From Peptoniphilaceae bacterium AM52-5BH (GTDB taxonomy: Bacteria > Bacillota > Clostridia > Tissierellales > Peptoniphilaceae), in contig JAQEDR010000014.1 in the NCBI GenBank assembly GCA_027669155.1, forward strand, positions 1 through 61,719: a stretch of 61,719 nt of DNA. The letters are read 5' to 3'. Below are positions 1 through 7,520 of this stretch, in pieces. The translations under genes and the position numbers were made by a program. The notes under the pieces were generated by a model. The model searched no databases and had not been told where the DNA came from. It saw only the letters and a program-made list of their open reading frames with translations. Positions within the stretch are counted from its first letter, which is position 1; each line of letters begins with the position of its first letter.

Positions 1-109
1 AGAAAAGCAAAATTAATTTTACTTTTCTCCTTGACTTTTGTTAGCAGGTTTCTTTGTATAAAATTAGATTTTAGATGGTATATATAAATAACATTTAAAC
101 AAAAAAACA

Positions 110-119
110 AAAACAAACA
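110..119 (+). promoter_or_regulatory. Possible distal LacR/DeoR box
   Basis: AAAACAAACA matches the complement of the lactococcal/staphylococcal LacR box TGTTTNWTTT. An identical 10-mer lies at 387-396, just before lacA, 277 bases away, which would suit a DNA loop by the DeoR-family protein encoded at 3703. The sequence is low in complexity, so a chance match is possible. Confidence 0.35.
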
Positions 120-310
120 TAAAATCTAATAAAATATAAAAGTAATTAATAGATAAAAATTATAGATAAAAAGCTAGTGTCTGTTAATATCAAGGTCTAA
201 GAGATTTTCGAAATATGCTTGGATAAAAAAATGTTTGGTAGATATTTATACATATTTTAATCCAAAGGGCTAAATTTTAATGAAGGTCCCAGGTAAGAAA
301 ATAAGAAATG

Positions 311-329
311 TTAAGAAAACGCTTGACAA
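311..329 (+). promoter_or_regulatory. cre-like site over the lac promoter
   Basis: The 19-mer TTAAGAAAACGCTTGACAA overlaps the -35 box of the lacA promoter. It differs at only two positions from 29003-29021 in front of the symporter gene. Its AAAACGCTTG core resembles CcpA cre sites, though the spacing is one base off the Bacillus consensus. A bound CcpA would block RNA polymerase. The functional call is inference. Confidence 0.5.
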
Positions 330-351
330 ATGTTCGAACCTGATGTAATAT
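323..351 (+). promoter_or_regulatory. lacA operon promoter
   Basis: TTGACA (323-328), a 17-base spacer and TAATAT (346-351) form a near-consensus sigma-A promoter. Predicted start is near 358, about 50 bases before lacA. The -35 box lies inside a cre-like site. Confidence 0.8.
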
Positions 352-386
352 AAAAATAAGCAAACAAAAAGAATAAATAAACAACA

Positions 387-396
387 AAAACAAACA
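387..396 (+). promoter_or_regulatory. Possible proximal LacR/DeoR box
   Basis: AAAACAAACA, the complement of a TGTTTNWTTT LacR box, sits between the predicted transcription start and the lacA ribosome site (GAGGAGG). It is identical to the 10-mer at 110-119. Binding here would block elongation. Inference only. Confidence 0.4.
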
Positions 397-407
397 GAGG
401 AGGTTTT

Positions 408-860
408 ATGAAGGTGTACATTTCTTCCGACAAGGATGCTTTAAAACTAAAGGATGCCTTGATCGAAGAATTAGAGAATTTATCTGTCGCTTATGAAGAT
501 TTGACAGAAGATGGTTTTGATTTCGTCGATAGCTCTAATGCAGTTTGTGAAAAGCTTTTAGAGGTAGATGGAATCTTAACAACAGGAAATGACGATGCAA
601 GTGTAGGGGTTGTACTTGACAGAACTGGAGCAGGAAGTTACATGGCTTGTTCAAAACACAAGGGCATGGTTGCTGCAGAAGTATCTGACGAGAGATCAGC
701 ACTCATGACCAAAAGACACAATGGAGCAAGAATTCTTGTAATGGGCTCAGGAATAGTAGGAGAAGACTTAGCTAAATCATGTCTAAGAAACTTCCTAAGT
801 CACGGCTATGACGGTGGCCGTCACCAAATAAGAATCGACATGCTCAATAAAATGATGTAG
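408..860 (+). CDS. lacA: Galactose-6-phosphate isomerase subunit LacA
   Basis: This is the small subunit of the heteromeric isomerase that turns galactose-6-phosphate into tagatose-6-phosphate in the cytoplasm. The 150-residue product has the RpiB/LacA/LacB fold signature, with a central TGNDDASVG segment, a Lys-rich surface patch and the GSGIVGEDLAK turn near residue 105-115, and is close to the usual LacA length (about 142). The start is fixed by a strong GAGGAGG site seven bases upstream. lacB follows after nine bases and the two products are expected to work as a complex. It is the first gene of an operon with a galactitol-type PTS, so sugar enters as the 6-phosphate and meets LacAB directly. 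A cre-like site and LacR-like boxes precede it. The family is certain; the exact partner assignment rests on gene order. Confidence 0.93.
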   Translation: MKVYISSDKDALKLKDALIEELENLSVAYEDLTEDGFDFVDSSNAVCEKLLEVDGILTTGNDDASVGVVLDRTGAGSYMACSKHKGMVAAEVSDERSALMTKRHNGARILVMGSGIVGEDLAKSCLRNFLSHGYDGGRHQIRIDMLNKMM

Positions 861-869
861 GAGGTAAAG

Positions 870-1400
870 ATGAAAATAGCATTAGGATGTGACCATATCG
901 TCACAAGTTTAAAAATGGAAGTATCTGACCACCTCAAAAGTCTGGGCCATGAAGTAGTAGACGTAGGAACTTACGATAACACAAGAACTCACTATCCAAT
1001 CTTTGGAAAAAAGGTAGGAGAATTAGTAGCAAAAGGCGACTGTGATCTAGGAGTAGTACTCTGCGGAACAGGAGTAGGCATATCAACATCAGTCAATAAA
1101 GCCTTCGGCACCCGTTGTGCCCTAGTAAGAGACTGTGCGACAGCAATTTATGCCAAAGAAGAACTAAACGCTAACGTAATAGCCTTTGGAGGCATGATAG
1201 TAGGAAGAGACCTAGCCTTTGAAATAATAGACTCATTTATCAATGCAGAATACAAGAAAACAGAAGAAAATGAGAAACTAATAGAAAAATTAATGGCAAT
1301 AGAAGAAAAATATAAAGAAGATGAAAAAGACCAAGTGTCTAATGATAAATTCTTTGATGAATTTATAGAAAAATGGGATAGAGGGGAATACCACGATTAG
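870..1400 (+). CDS. lacB: Galactose-6-phosphate isomerase subunit LacB
   Basis: This is the catalytic partner of LacA in the tagatose-6-phosphate pathway. The 176-residue protein starts with the RpiB-type [10 protein letters not shown] strand and carries the [12 protein letters not shown] loop (around residues 62-73) that holds the active-site cysteine and phosphate-binding turn in this family. It also has the ANVIAFGG strand and a long charged C-terminal helix. Length matches known LacB (about 171). An AGGAGG site lies six bases before the ATG. It sits nine bases after lacA and seven bases before the PTS IIA gene, clearly one transcript. LacB-type rather than RpiB ribose isomerase is favoured by the adjacent LacA and by lacC and lacD further on. 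Confidence 0.94.
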   Translation: MKIALGCDHIVTSLKMEVSDHLKSLGHEVVDVGTYDNTRTHYPIFGKKVGELVAKGDCDLGVVLCGTGVGISTSVNKAFGTRCALVRDCATAIYAKEELNANVIAFGGMIVGRDLAFEIIDSFINAEYKKTEENEKLIEKLMAIEEKYKEDEKDQVSNDKFFDEFIEKWDRGEYHD

Positions 1401-1406
1401 TTAGTT

Positions 1407-1874
1407 ATGTCAGAGTTAATTGTAAGAGATAATGTATATATATCTGATGCTTCTAGTAAAGAAGATCTATTTAAAGAGCTTTACGACAAACTTAAGGCGG
1501 ATGACCTGGTAAATGACAAATTTCTTCAAATGGTTGAAGAAAGAGAAAAAAATTACCCTACAGGAATGGATATGTCGCTAGTTAGTGAGAGTTTGCCTAA
1601 TATAGCTATACCTCATACAGAAGCGGAAGCCTGTAAGGTTACTAGGGTAATACCAGTTAAGTTAAATAATAAGATAAGCTTTAATAATATGATTGATCCA
1701 GAAAAAGAATTAGATGTTTCATTTATCTTCATGATATTAAATAGTGAAGGTGGAATGCAGACAGACGTTCTCGCAAAGATAATGGATTTTGTTACAAAGA
1801 CCGAGGATATAGAAAATCTTTTCGGTTTAGATAGTGAAGATAAAATTTACGAATTTATTGAGAAAAATTTTTAG
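1407..1874 (+). CDS. PTS EIIA, galactitol/fructose type
   Basis: This cytoplasmic phosphotransfer domain accepts phosphate from HPr and passes it to the IIB protein encoded next. The 155-residue protein is a single PTS_EIIA_2 (fructose/mannitol/galactitol) domain. The SLPNIAIPHTE motif places the phosphorylated histidine at residue 70. The ribosome site before this ATG is weak and the gap from lacB is only six bases, so translational coupling is likely. Galactitol-type IIA proteins are separate polypeptides, matching the separate IIB and IIC genes that follow. The neighbouring LacAB and the absence of a galactitol-phosphate dehydrogenase suggest galactose as substrate, as with GatABC-like systems reported in streptococci; that is inference. 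Confidence 0.9.
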   Translation: MSELIVRDNVYISDASSKEDLFKELYDKLKADDLVNDKFLQMVEEREKNYPTGMDMSLVSESLPNIAIPHTEAEACKVTRVIPVKLNNKISFNNMIDPEKELDVSFIFMILNSEGGMQTDVLAKIMDFVTKTEDIENLFGLDSEDKIYEFIEKNF

Positions 1875-1883
1875 GAGGAAATT

Positions 1884-2189
1884 ATGATTAAAATTTTAGC
1901 AGCATGTGGAGCAGGAGTTAATTCAAGTCACCAAATCAAGAACGCCTTAGAAAACGAAATGAAAAATAGGGGCTACGAAGTAAAATGTGATGCAGTTATG
2001 ATAAAGGATATCACAGAAGAAATGATCAATAAATATGATATATTTGCTCAAATTTCAAAAACTGATTTAGGATTTGATGTAAATATTCCTGTAGTAGATG
2101 CAGGTCCAATCCTTTACAGAATGCCAGCTATGGCAAAACCTGTTTACGATAAGGTTGAATCAATAATAAAAGAAGGAAATTTAAAATAA
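1884..2189 (+). CDS. PTS EIIB, galactitol type
   Basis: This small cytoplasmic protein is phosphorylated on cysteine by the IIA protein and donates phosphate to the incoming sugar on IIC. The 101-residue chain begins MIKILAACGAGVNSS, with the P-loop-like phosphocysteine at residue 8, the hallmark of galactitol/lactose-type IIB domains. A perfect AGGAGG site lies six bases before the ATG. It is nine bases after the IIA gene and 41 bases before IIC, in one operon with lacAB. Length is typical of GatB (about 94-100). Substrate, most likely galactose, is inferred from the pathway genes. Confidence 0.92.
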   Translation: MIKILAACGAGVNSSHQIKNALENEMKNRGYEVKCDAVMIKDITEEMINKYDIFAQISKTDLGFDVNIPVVDAGPILYRMPAMAKPVYDKVESIIKEGNLK

Positions 2190-2230
2190 ATTAGTAAATA
2201 ATAAATTAAATCAATAAATGGAGAAATAAA

Positions 2231-3649
2231 ATGAGTGGAATAATAGAATTTGCTAATACCTATTTGGGAAAATTCATGGACATTATAATACCTTCTGTAC
2301 TCATGCTTTTGGTACTTACAATTATATCTGTAATTGTAGGAGTTAAATTCTCAAAGGCCTTAGAAGGTGGTATTAGGCTTGCAATTTCAATTACTGCTAT
2401 TGGTGCAGTAATGAACATACTAACCTCAAGCTTCTCAGAAGCTTTGCAAGCTTTCGTAGGAAGAACAGGTATTGAATTAAGTATAACTGATGTGGGTTGG
2501 GCTCCTCTTGCAACGATAACTTGGGGTTCTCCTTATACCTTATATTTCTTGCTGGTAATGATAATAGTAAATATAGTTATGCTTTTACTAAATAAAACCA
2601 ATACATTGGATGTAGATATCTTTGATATATGGCATTTGGCTATAACTGGCTTATTTGCTATGTATATGGGTGCAAACCTCCTTGTAACAACACTTCTAGT
2701 AATATTTATAGGAGTACTAAAGATTATAAACTCAGACTTGATGAAGCCTACATTTAATGATCTTTTGGATGCACCAGACGAAAACCCAATGACAACTACC
2801 CATATGAACTATATGATGAATCCAATAGTCATGTTATTTAATAAGATTATTGATAAAATATTCCCATTCTTAGATAAATACGATTTCGATGCTGCAAAGC
2901 TTAACTCTAAAATAGGATTCTGGGGATCTAAGTCAGCTATAGGAATCTATCTAGGTTTATTTATAGGCCTACTTGCAGGCATGCCTTTGATGGATACCTT
3001 TACTCTTGCCTTTACAGCAGCAACTTGTTTGGAATTATTCTCTGTAATAGGTCAATGGTTCATCGAATCAGTTGAGCCACTATCACAAGGTATTGCAGAC
3101 TTTGCCAACAAGAAACTTGGAGGACGTACACTAAATATCGGTCTTGACTGGCCATTTATCGCTGGACGTTCAGAAATGTGGGCAGCTGCAAATATCTTAG
3201 CACCAATTATGCTTTTGATAGCAATCATACTTCCAGGAAACAAAGTTCTTCCACTAGGTGGTATAATAGCAATGGGACTTACTCCAGCACTTTTGGTAGT
3301 AACTCGTGGTAGAATCATTAGAATGATATTAATAGGTATATTCATGTTACCAATATTCCTATGGTCAGGTACTTTGATAGCTCCTTATGCTACTGAGGCA
3401 GCTAAATCAGTAAATGCCTTCCCAGCAGGACTATCTGAGTCAGCTCTTATCACTCACTCAACTCTCGAAGGACCAGTTGAGAAATTCGTAGCCTACTTTG
3501 TAGGACTTGGAAATGCACAAGGTGGAAAACAAATACTTATTGCTCTAGTAGTGATAGCTGTATATCTCGCCCTATTCCTATGGTATAGAAAAGAAATGAT
3601 TAAGAGAAACGAGGAATACAAAGCTGGAAAAGAAGATGTAATAGAATAA
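2231..3649 (+). CDS. PTS EIIC, galactitol type
   Basis: This integral membrane permease moves the sugar while it is phosphorylated by IIB. The 472-residue protein has about ten to twelve hydrophobic segments and the GatC family features: an N-terminal NTYLGKFMDIIIPSVLM segment, a central GWAPLATITWGSPYT stretch, and a C-terminal region ending in a lysine-rich cytoplasmic tail. Length fits GatC (about 450). Start is the ATG after GGAGAAATAAA. It is the last structural gene of the lacAB-PTS transcript and is followed by a strong terminator at 3655-3688. Galactose or galactitol import is the likely role; no galactitol-1-phosphate dehydrogenase is nearby, favouring galactose. Confidence 0.92.
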   Translation: MSGIIEFANTYLGKFMDIIIPSVLMLLVLTIISVIVGVKFSKALEGGIRLAISITAIGAVMNILTSSFSEALQAFVGRTGIELSITDVGWAPLATITWGSPYTLYFLLVMIIVNIVMLLLNKTNTLDVDIFDIWHLAITGLFAMYMGANLLVTTLLVIFIGVLKIINSDLMKPTFNDLLDAPDENPMTTTHMNYMMNPIVMLFNKIIDKIFPFLDKYDFDAAKLNSKIGFWGSKSAIGIYLGLFIGLLAGMPLMDTFTLAFTAATCLELFSVIGQWFIESVEPLSQGIADFANKKLGGRTLNIGLDWPFIAGRSEMWAAANILAPIMLLIAIILPGNKVLPLGGIIAMGLTPALLVVTRGRIIRMILIGIFMLPIFLWSGTLIAPYATEAAKSVNAFPAGLSESALITHSTLEGPVEKFVAYFVGLGNAQGGKQILIALVVIAVYLALFLWYRKEMIKRNEEYKAGKEDVIE

Positions 3650-3654
3650 TCACA

Positions 3655-3688
3655 AAAATACCGTCACTTAACTAGATGACGGTATTTT
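3655..3688 (+). terminator. Intrinsic terminator after PTS IIC
   Basis: A perfect 12-base stem (AAAATACCGTCA with TGACGGTATTTT) around a 10-base loop. It ends only 14 bases before the DeoR-family ATG, leaving no room for a separate promoter. The repressor is therefore probably made by read-through of the lac operon. Confidence 0.88.
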
Positions 3689-3702
3689 AAAAGGGAAAAG
3701 AT

Positions 3703-4452
3703 ATGCTAAAAGAAAAAAGACACGAGCTCATCCTATCTCAATTAGCAAATGATGGGATAGTTCAAGTTTCTAAACTAAGTGAGTTTCTTAAGGTCACAGA
3801 CATGACCGTAAGACGAGACTTAAAGGAATTAGAAGATAAAAATCAGCTCGTTAGAGTTCACGGAGGGGCGAAGAGTCTTGACAAGGCACTTCCTCGTGAG
3901 TTTTCTAATGAGGAGAAGATGTTAAAGAATAAGGATAAGAAAGAATATATTGCCAAAATCATCGCTTCTCTTATGGGAGATGAGGAGAATATATTCCTTG
4001 GAGCAGGAACAACTATTGAGTGTGTGAGCTCTTATATAAATAATAAGAACTGCAATATATACACGAATTCCTTGTATCTTTTTGAAAAACTTAAAAAGAT
4101 CAGAGGAGCAAGGGTTTTTCTAATTGGAGGAGAATTTAGAGAAAGTACTGGTGCTTTTGTTGGCAGCCTTGCTCTAGATCTAGTAGAGAAAATAAGATTT
4201 ACCAAGGCCTTTATTGGAGTAAATGGTATTTGCGATTCTTTTGCTTATACTTACAGCGTCGATGAAGGGGTTCTCCAATCAAAGATACTAGATAATTCAA
4301 ACAAGGCTTATCTAATTGCGGATTCGTCTAAGATCGGAGTAGAAGACTTTTATGCCTTCTATAATATAGAAAATGCTGATGTCATAAGTGATGATAAAAT
4401 AGGTGCCAATGGTATCAATCTAATAGAAAAACATACCAAACTTATTAACTGA
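3703..4452 (+). CDS. DeoR-family repressor, probably LacR
   Basis: This cytoplasmic transcription repressor is controlled by a sugar phosphate. The 249-residue protein has the DeoR plan: an N-terminal winged helix (residues 1-55, with the VTDMTVRRDLKELE recognition helix) and a C-terminal DeoRC sensor domain related to phosphosugar isomerases, with the IFLGAGTT phosphate-loop near residue 95. The start follows AAGGGAAAAG. It lies directly behind a terminator, so its level may depend on read-through from lacAB-PTS, giving feedback. Tagatose-6-phosphate is the inducer of LacR in known systems. The likely target is the lac promoter, where TGTTT-type boxes occur. The family call is certain; the LacR role is inferred from position. 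Confidence 0.88.
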   Translation: MLKEKRHELILSQLANDGIVQVSKLSEFLKVTDMTVRRDLKELEDKNQLVRVHGGAKSLDKALPREFSNEEKMLKNKDKKEYIAKIIASLMGDEENIFLGAGTTIECVSSYINNKNCNIYTNSLYLFEKLKKIRGARVFLIGGEFRESTGAFVGSLALDLVEKIRFTKAFIGVNGICDSFAYTYSVDEGVLQSKILDNSNKAYLIADSSKIGVEDFYAFYNIENADVISDDKIGANGINLIEKHTKLIN

Positions 4453-4472
4453 TTAAATGAAAACATTGGCTA

Positions 4473-4527
4473 TACTGGTTGACTAAAGAAGCTAGAGCTT
4501 ATATAATTATAGTGGTAGTTACCAGTA
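4473..4527 (+). promoter_or_regulatory. agaS promoter with palindromic operator
   Basis: TTGACT (4479-4484), a 17-base spacer and TATAAT (4502-4507) form a near-perfect promoter. TGGTAGTTACCA (4513-4524), a palindrome of the type used by GntR/HutC regulators, lies at the predicted start. TACTGGT (4473-4479) is repeated inverted as ACCAGTA (4521-4527). The GntR protein encoded at 5677 is the natural candidate to bind. Confidence 0.72.
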
Positions 4528-4537
4528 GGAGGTATAA

Positions 4538-5671
4538 ATGTTTTTAGATTTAGATTATATTAAGGAAAATGACGCTATAAATACTTATAGTGAGATTTTT
4601 CAGCAAGCTAGTATTTGGGAGCTTGTTTACGAAGATTATAAAGAAAGAAAAAGTGAAATAGAAGAATTTTTGGCTAAGGCAAAAGGCGCTAGAGTTATCT
4701 TTACTGGTGCTGGTACTAGTGAGTATGTAGGTAATATTGCCAAGGAATATCTCAAGGCCCACGGGGATTTTGAATTTGAGTCTGTTGCTACAACAGATTT
4801 GGTTTCTTGCCCTTACCTTCACTTCAAGAAAGACTGTAAGACTCTTCTAGTTTCTTTTGCAAGAAGCGGTAATTCTCCTGAGTCTCTTGCTGCGGTTGAG
4901 CTAGGGGAGAGCTTGGTGGATGATTTTTATAATCTAGCTATAACTTGTGCTGAAGATGGCAAGCTTGCTGAGAAATTATATGAAGATGAGAAATCTTACG
5001 TATTTATAGAGCCAGCTGGTACAAATGACAAGGGTTTTGCTATGACGAGCTCTTTTACTTCCATGCTTTTGACAAGTCTTTTGATTTTCGATAAGTCATC
5101 TATAGACAAAGAAGAAGCTGTAAAGACTCTAGCAAAGGCTGGAAGAGATATCCTTGATGATAAGGAAAATATCGAAAATTTAGTAAATTTTGATTTTAAT
5201 AGGATAATTTACCTAGGAAGTGGTCCTTTATATAAGCTTACCAATGAGGCAAGACTTAAGGTCCTTGAGCTTACTGCTGGTAAGGTGGCTAGTATGTACG
5301 AGTCAAGTATGGGCTTTAGACACGGTCCAAAGTCCTTTGTAGATGATAAGACCTTGATAGTATCCTTCCTATCATCAAATCCTTATACAAGACAATACGA
5401 TACGGATATTCTAGATGAGCTATGTTTAGATGGTATAGCTGAAAAGGTCATAGGAGTTTCAAGCAAAGAAGTCGAAGGAGATTTTGATAAGTTAGTCTAT
5501 AAGGTGGACGGACTAGGAGATGCTTATCTTTGTGTTTTATTTGCTATGATAGCTCAACTTATAAGTCTTATAACTTCTCTAAGGGTAGGAAATACTCCTG
5601 ACAATCCTTCTAAGTCTCACACAGTAAACAGGGTTGTAAAGGGAGTTACTATCCACGAATACGACAAGTAG
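4538..5671 (+). CDS. agaS: AgaS-type SIS-domain galactosamine-6-phosphate deaminase/isomerase
   Basis: This enzyme is expected to convert galactosamine-6-phosphate into tagatose-6-phosphate and ammonia. The 377-residue protein has two SIS (sugar isomerase) domains. The first contains IFTGAGTSEYVG and SFARSGNSPES sugar-phosphate loops (residues about 54-110). The second contains the SSMGFRHGPKSFVDD motif (about 260) typical of AgaS and of the GlmS isomerase half. Start is supported by AGGAGG seven bases upstream and by a strong promoter at 4479-4507. It begins an operon with gntR, nagA, lacC and lacD, so its product feeds lacC/lacD. A GlmS-like role is unlikely because there is no glutaminase domain. 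Confidence 0.9.
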   Translation: MFLDLDYIKENDAINTYSEIFQQASIWELVYEDYKERKSEIEEFLAKAKGARVIFTGAGTSEYVGNIAKEYLKAHGDFEFESVATTDLVSCPYLHFKKDCKTLLVSFARSGNSPESLAAVELGESLVDDFYNLAITCAEDGKLAEKLYEDEKSYVFIEPAGTNDKGFAMTSSFTSMLLTSLLIFDKSSIDKEEAVKTLAKAGRDILDDKENIENLVNFDFNRIIYLGSGPLYKLTNEARLKVLELTAGKVASMYESSMGFRHGPKSFVDDKTLIVSFLSSNPYTRQYDTDILDELCLDGIAEKVIGVSSKEVEGDFDKLVYKVDGLGDAYLCVLFAMIAQLISLITSLRVGNTPDNPSKSHTVNRVVKGVTIHEYDK

Positions 5672-5676
5672 GGCCT

Positions 5677-6378
5677 ATGAGTCTTTATTCTGAGATAGTG
5701 AAGGATATTACAGAGAAAATCTCCACTATGGAAAAGGGAGATAAGATTCCTTCCGAAAGACAGCTTTGTATTGACTACGATGTGAGTAGGACCACTATTA
5801 GAAATGCTATAGGAGAGCTAGTCAATAGCGGTCTTATAGTTCAAATTCAAGGCAAGGGGAGTTTTGTTACAGGTAAGCATAATTTGAGGGACAATCTTTC
5901 GAATTATTATTCCTTCACTCAAAGAACCATAGCCAATGGGATGAAGCCAAAGTCTGAGATAATCGACTTTAGGATCAAGAAGGCCAACAAGGATTTGGCA
6001 GGACAGATGAAGCTTGAGAATATGGACTTGGTTATTGAGCTTGTAAGGCTTAGGCTTGCTGATGATGAGCCTATGATGTATGAAACAACTTACATTCCCT
6101 ATGAGAGATTTACCAATATTTCTAGAGAGCTTGTAAGTAAAAAGCCCCTCTATGATATCTTTGATGAGTCAAATGCTGCTATTTTTACAGTAAATGAGAG
6201 ATTTTCTGTTGGGAGTTTGACTAAAAAGGTTGCAAACTTCTTGGGACAGAAGGCTGACGCCCCAAGTCTTAAGATTACTAGAAAGAGCTTCGATTTTGAT
6301 GATAATTTATTAGAATATACTATATCCTACGCCAGAGGAGACAAGTTCTACTATGAAACGAGTTATAGTCCGAGATAA
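5677..6378 (+). CDS. GntR-family (HutC/UTRA) regulator of amino-sugar genes
   Basis: This cytoplasmic transcription regulator senses a sugar phosphate. The 233-residue protein has an N-terminal winged helix (residues 1-70, with the IPSERQLCIDYDVSRTTIR recognition region) and a UTRA sensor domain ending GDKFYYETSYSP, the HutC subfamily signature shared with NagR/AgaR and PhnF. The start lies five bases after agaS with no clear ribosome site, so coupling is likely. Placement between agaS and nagA points to control of this operon, and the palindrome TGGTAGTTACCA on the agaS promoter resembles NagR-type operators. Whether it also acts on the lacAB promoter cannot be told. Confidence 0.88.
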   Translation: MSLYSEIVKDITEKISTMEKGDKIPSERQLCIDYDVSRTTIRNAIGELVNSGLIVQIQGKGSFVTGKHNLRDNLSNYYSFTQRTIANGMKPKSEIIDFRIKKANKDLAGQMKLENMDLVIELVRLRLADDEPMMYETTYIPYERFTNISRELVSKKPLYDIFDESNAAIFTVNERFSVGSLTKKVANFLGQKADAPSLKITRKSFDFDDNLLEYTISYARGDKFYYETSYSPR

Positions 6379-6392
6379 GCTAAGGAGATTAA

Positions 6393-7520
6393 ATGTATTA
6401 CTCAGCTAAATATATAGTGCTAGAAGATAAAGTTTTAGAAGATTATTACATGGAAGTGGAAGATGGGAAGGTAAAGTCATTTTCCAAAGATAAACCAGAA
6501 GATTTTGAATACTTGGGAGAGATAATAGCCCCGGGTCTTGTAGATACCCACATCCACGGTTATGCCGGCAAGGATATCATGGATTGTGAAAAGGGCTATC
6601 TTAATGAAATATCCAAGGGGATTTTGGAATGTGGAGTTACAAGCTTTCTTCCAACAACCCTTACAGATACCACAGAAAAGCTTGATAAGGCTTGTGAGCT
6701 AATTGGAGCAGAGTACGAAGGCGTAGAAGGAGCCAAGATTCGTGGAATCTTCCTCGAAGGACCATTTTTCACAGAAAAGTACAAGGGAGCCCAAAATGCT
6801 TCCTACATGTCAGATCCTTCTATAGATAAGTTAAAAAGATGGAAAGAGCTTTCCAAGGGCCTTGTAAATAAAATCGCTATAGCTCCTGAAAGAGAAGGAG
6901 CAATCGACTTTATCAAACAAGCCAACGCTATGGGCGTAAGAGTTGCCCTAGGCCATTCTGATGCAAGCTTCGAAAAGGCAGTAGAAGCAGTAGATGCCGG
7001 GGCTAATATCTTCGTCCATGTCTACAATGGCATGAGTGGCCTCCACCACAGAAATCCTGGCATGGTGGGAGCTGCTATGAGGACTGACTCTATAGGAGAG
7101 TTAATATGTGACGGCCATCACGTAAATCCTGCCGCAGCAGAGATCTTGATGGACGTAAAGGGAAGAGATAGGATAGCTCTTATTACAGATTGTATGTCAG
7201 CAGGTGGTATGCCTGAAGGAGACTACAAGCTAGGAGACTTTCCTGTAATAGTAAAAGATGGAACAGCGAGACTTAAGGATGGAGGATCTCTTGCAGGGTC
7301 TATCCTAAGACTTAAGGAAGCTGTCAAAAATGTTGTAGAATGGGAGATTGCAGATGTCTTTGAGGCTATACAAATGGCAAGCCTCATTCCTGCCAAATCT
7401 GTCGGAATCGACGATGTATGTGGGAAAATCCACGAGGGCTATGATGCAGACTTCATAGTCCTTGATGAGAACCTAGACCTACTTGCGACCTTCCTAAATG
7501 GAGAAAGGGTATTTGGATGA
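6393..7520 (+). CDS. nagA: N-acetylgalactosamine/glucosamine-6-phosphate deacetylase
   Basis: This metal-dependent amidohydrolase removes acetate from an N-acetyl-hexosamine-6-phosphate. The 375-residue protein has the NagA motifs in order: the metal-binding GLVDTHIHG (about 48), FLEGPFF with the metal-binding Glu (about 122), ALGHSDAS (about 187), HVYNGMSGLHHR (about 210), DGHHVNP (about 235) and ITDCMSAGG with the catalytic Asp (about 265). Length matches NagA (about 380). Start follows AAGGAG. The next gene overlaps by four bases. With agaS downstream in the pathway, the likely substrate is GalNAc-6-phosphate (AgaA role), although NagA-type enzymes often also act on GlcNAc-6-phosphate. Confidence 0.93.
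   Translation: MYYSAKYIVLEDKVLEDYYMEVEDGKVKSFSKDKPEDFEYLGEIIAPGLVDTHIHGYAGKDIMDCEKGYLNEISKGILECGVTSFLPTTLTDTTEKLDKACELIGAEYEGVEGAKIRGIFLEGPFFTEKYKGAQNASYMSDPSIDKLKRWKELSKGLVNKIAIAPEREGAIDFIKQANAMGVRVALGHSDASFEKAVEAVDAGANIFVHVYNGMSGLHHRNPGMVGAAMRTDSIGELICDGHHVNPAAAEILMDVKGRDRIALITDCMSAGGMPEGDYKLGDFPVIVKDGTARLKDGGSLAGSILRLKEAVKNVVEWEIADVFEAIQMASLIPAKSVGIDDVCGKIHEGYDADFIVLDENLDLLATFLNGERVFG

Larger units (their letters stand above)
1..407. other. Intergenic leader upstream of lacA
   Basis: No gene is visible here. The first 27 bases form an AT-rich imperfect hairpin (AGAAAAG with CTTTTCT around an AATTAATT core), possibly the end of a gene outside the window. A weak promoter-like pair (TTGACT at 31-36, TATAAA at 57-62) has a poor 20-base spacing. 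ATTAGATTTT at 64-73 can pair with AAAATCTAAT at 121-130. The lacA promoter and putative operators lie toward the right end and are listed separately. Confidence 0.6.

Noticed and set aside
100..400. CRISPR-like or tandem AAACAAA repeats before lacA
   Set aside because: The repeats are short, AT-rich and irregular with no spacers; at most they are repressor boxes.
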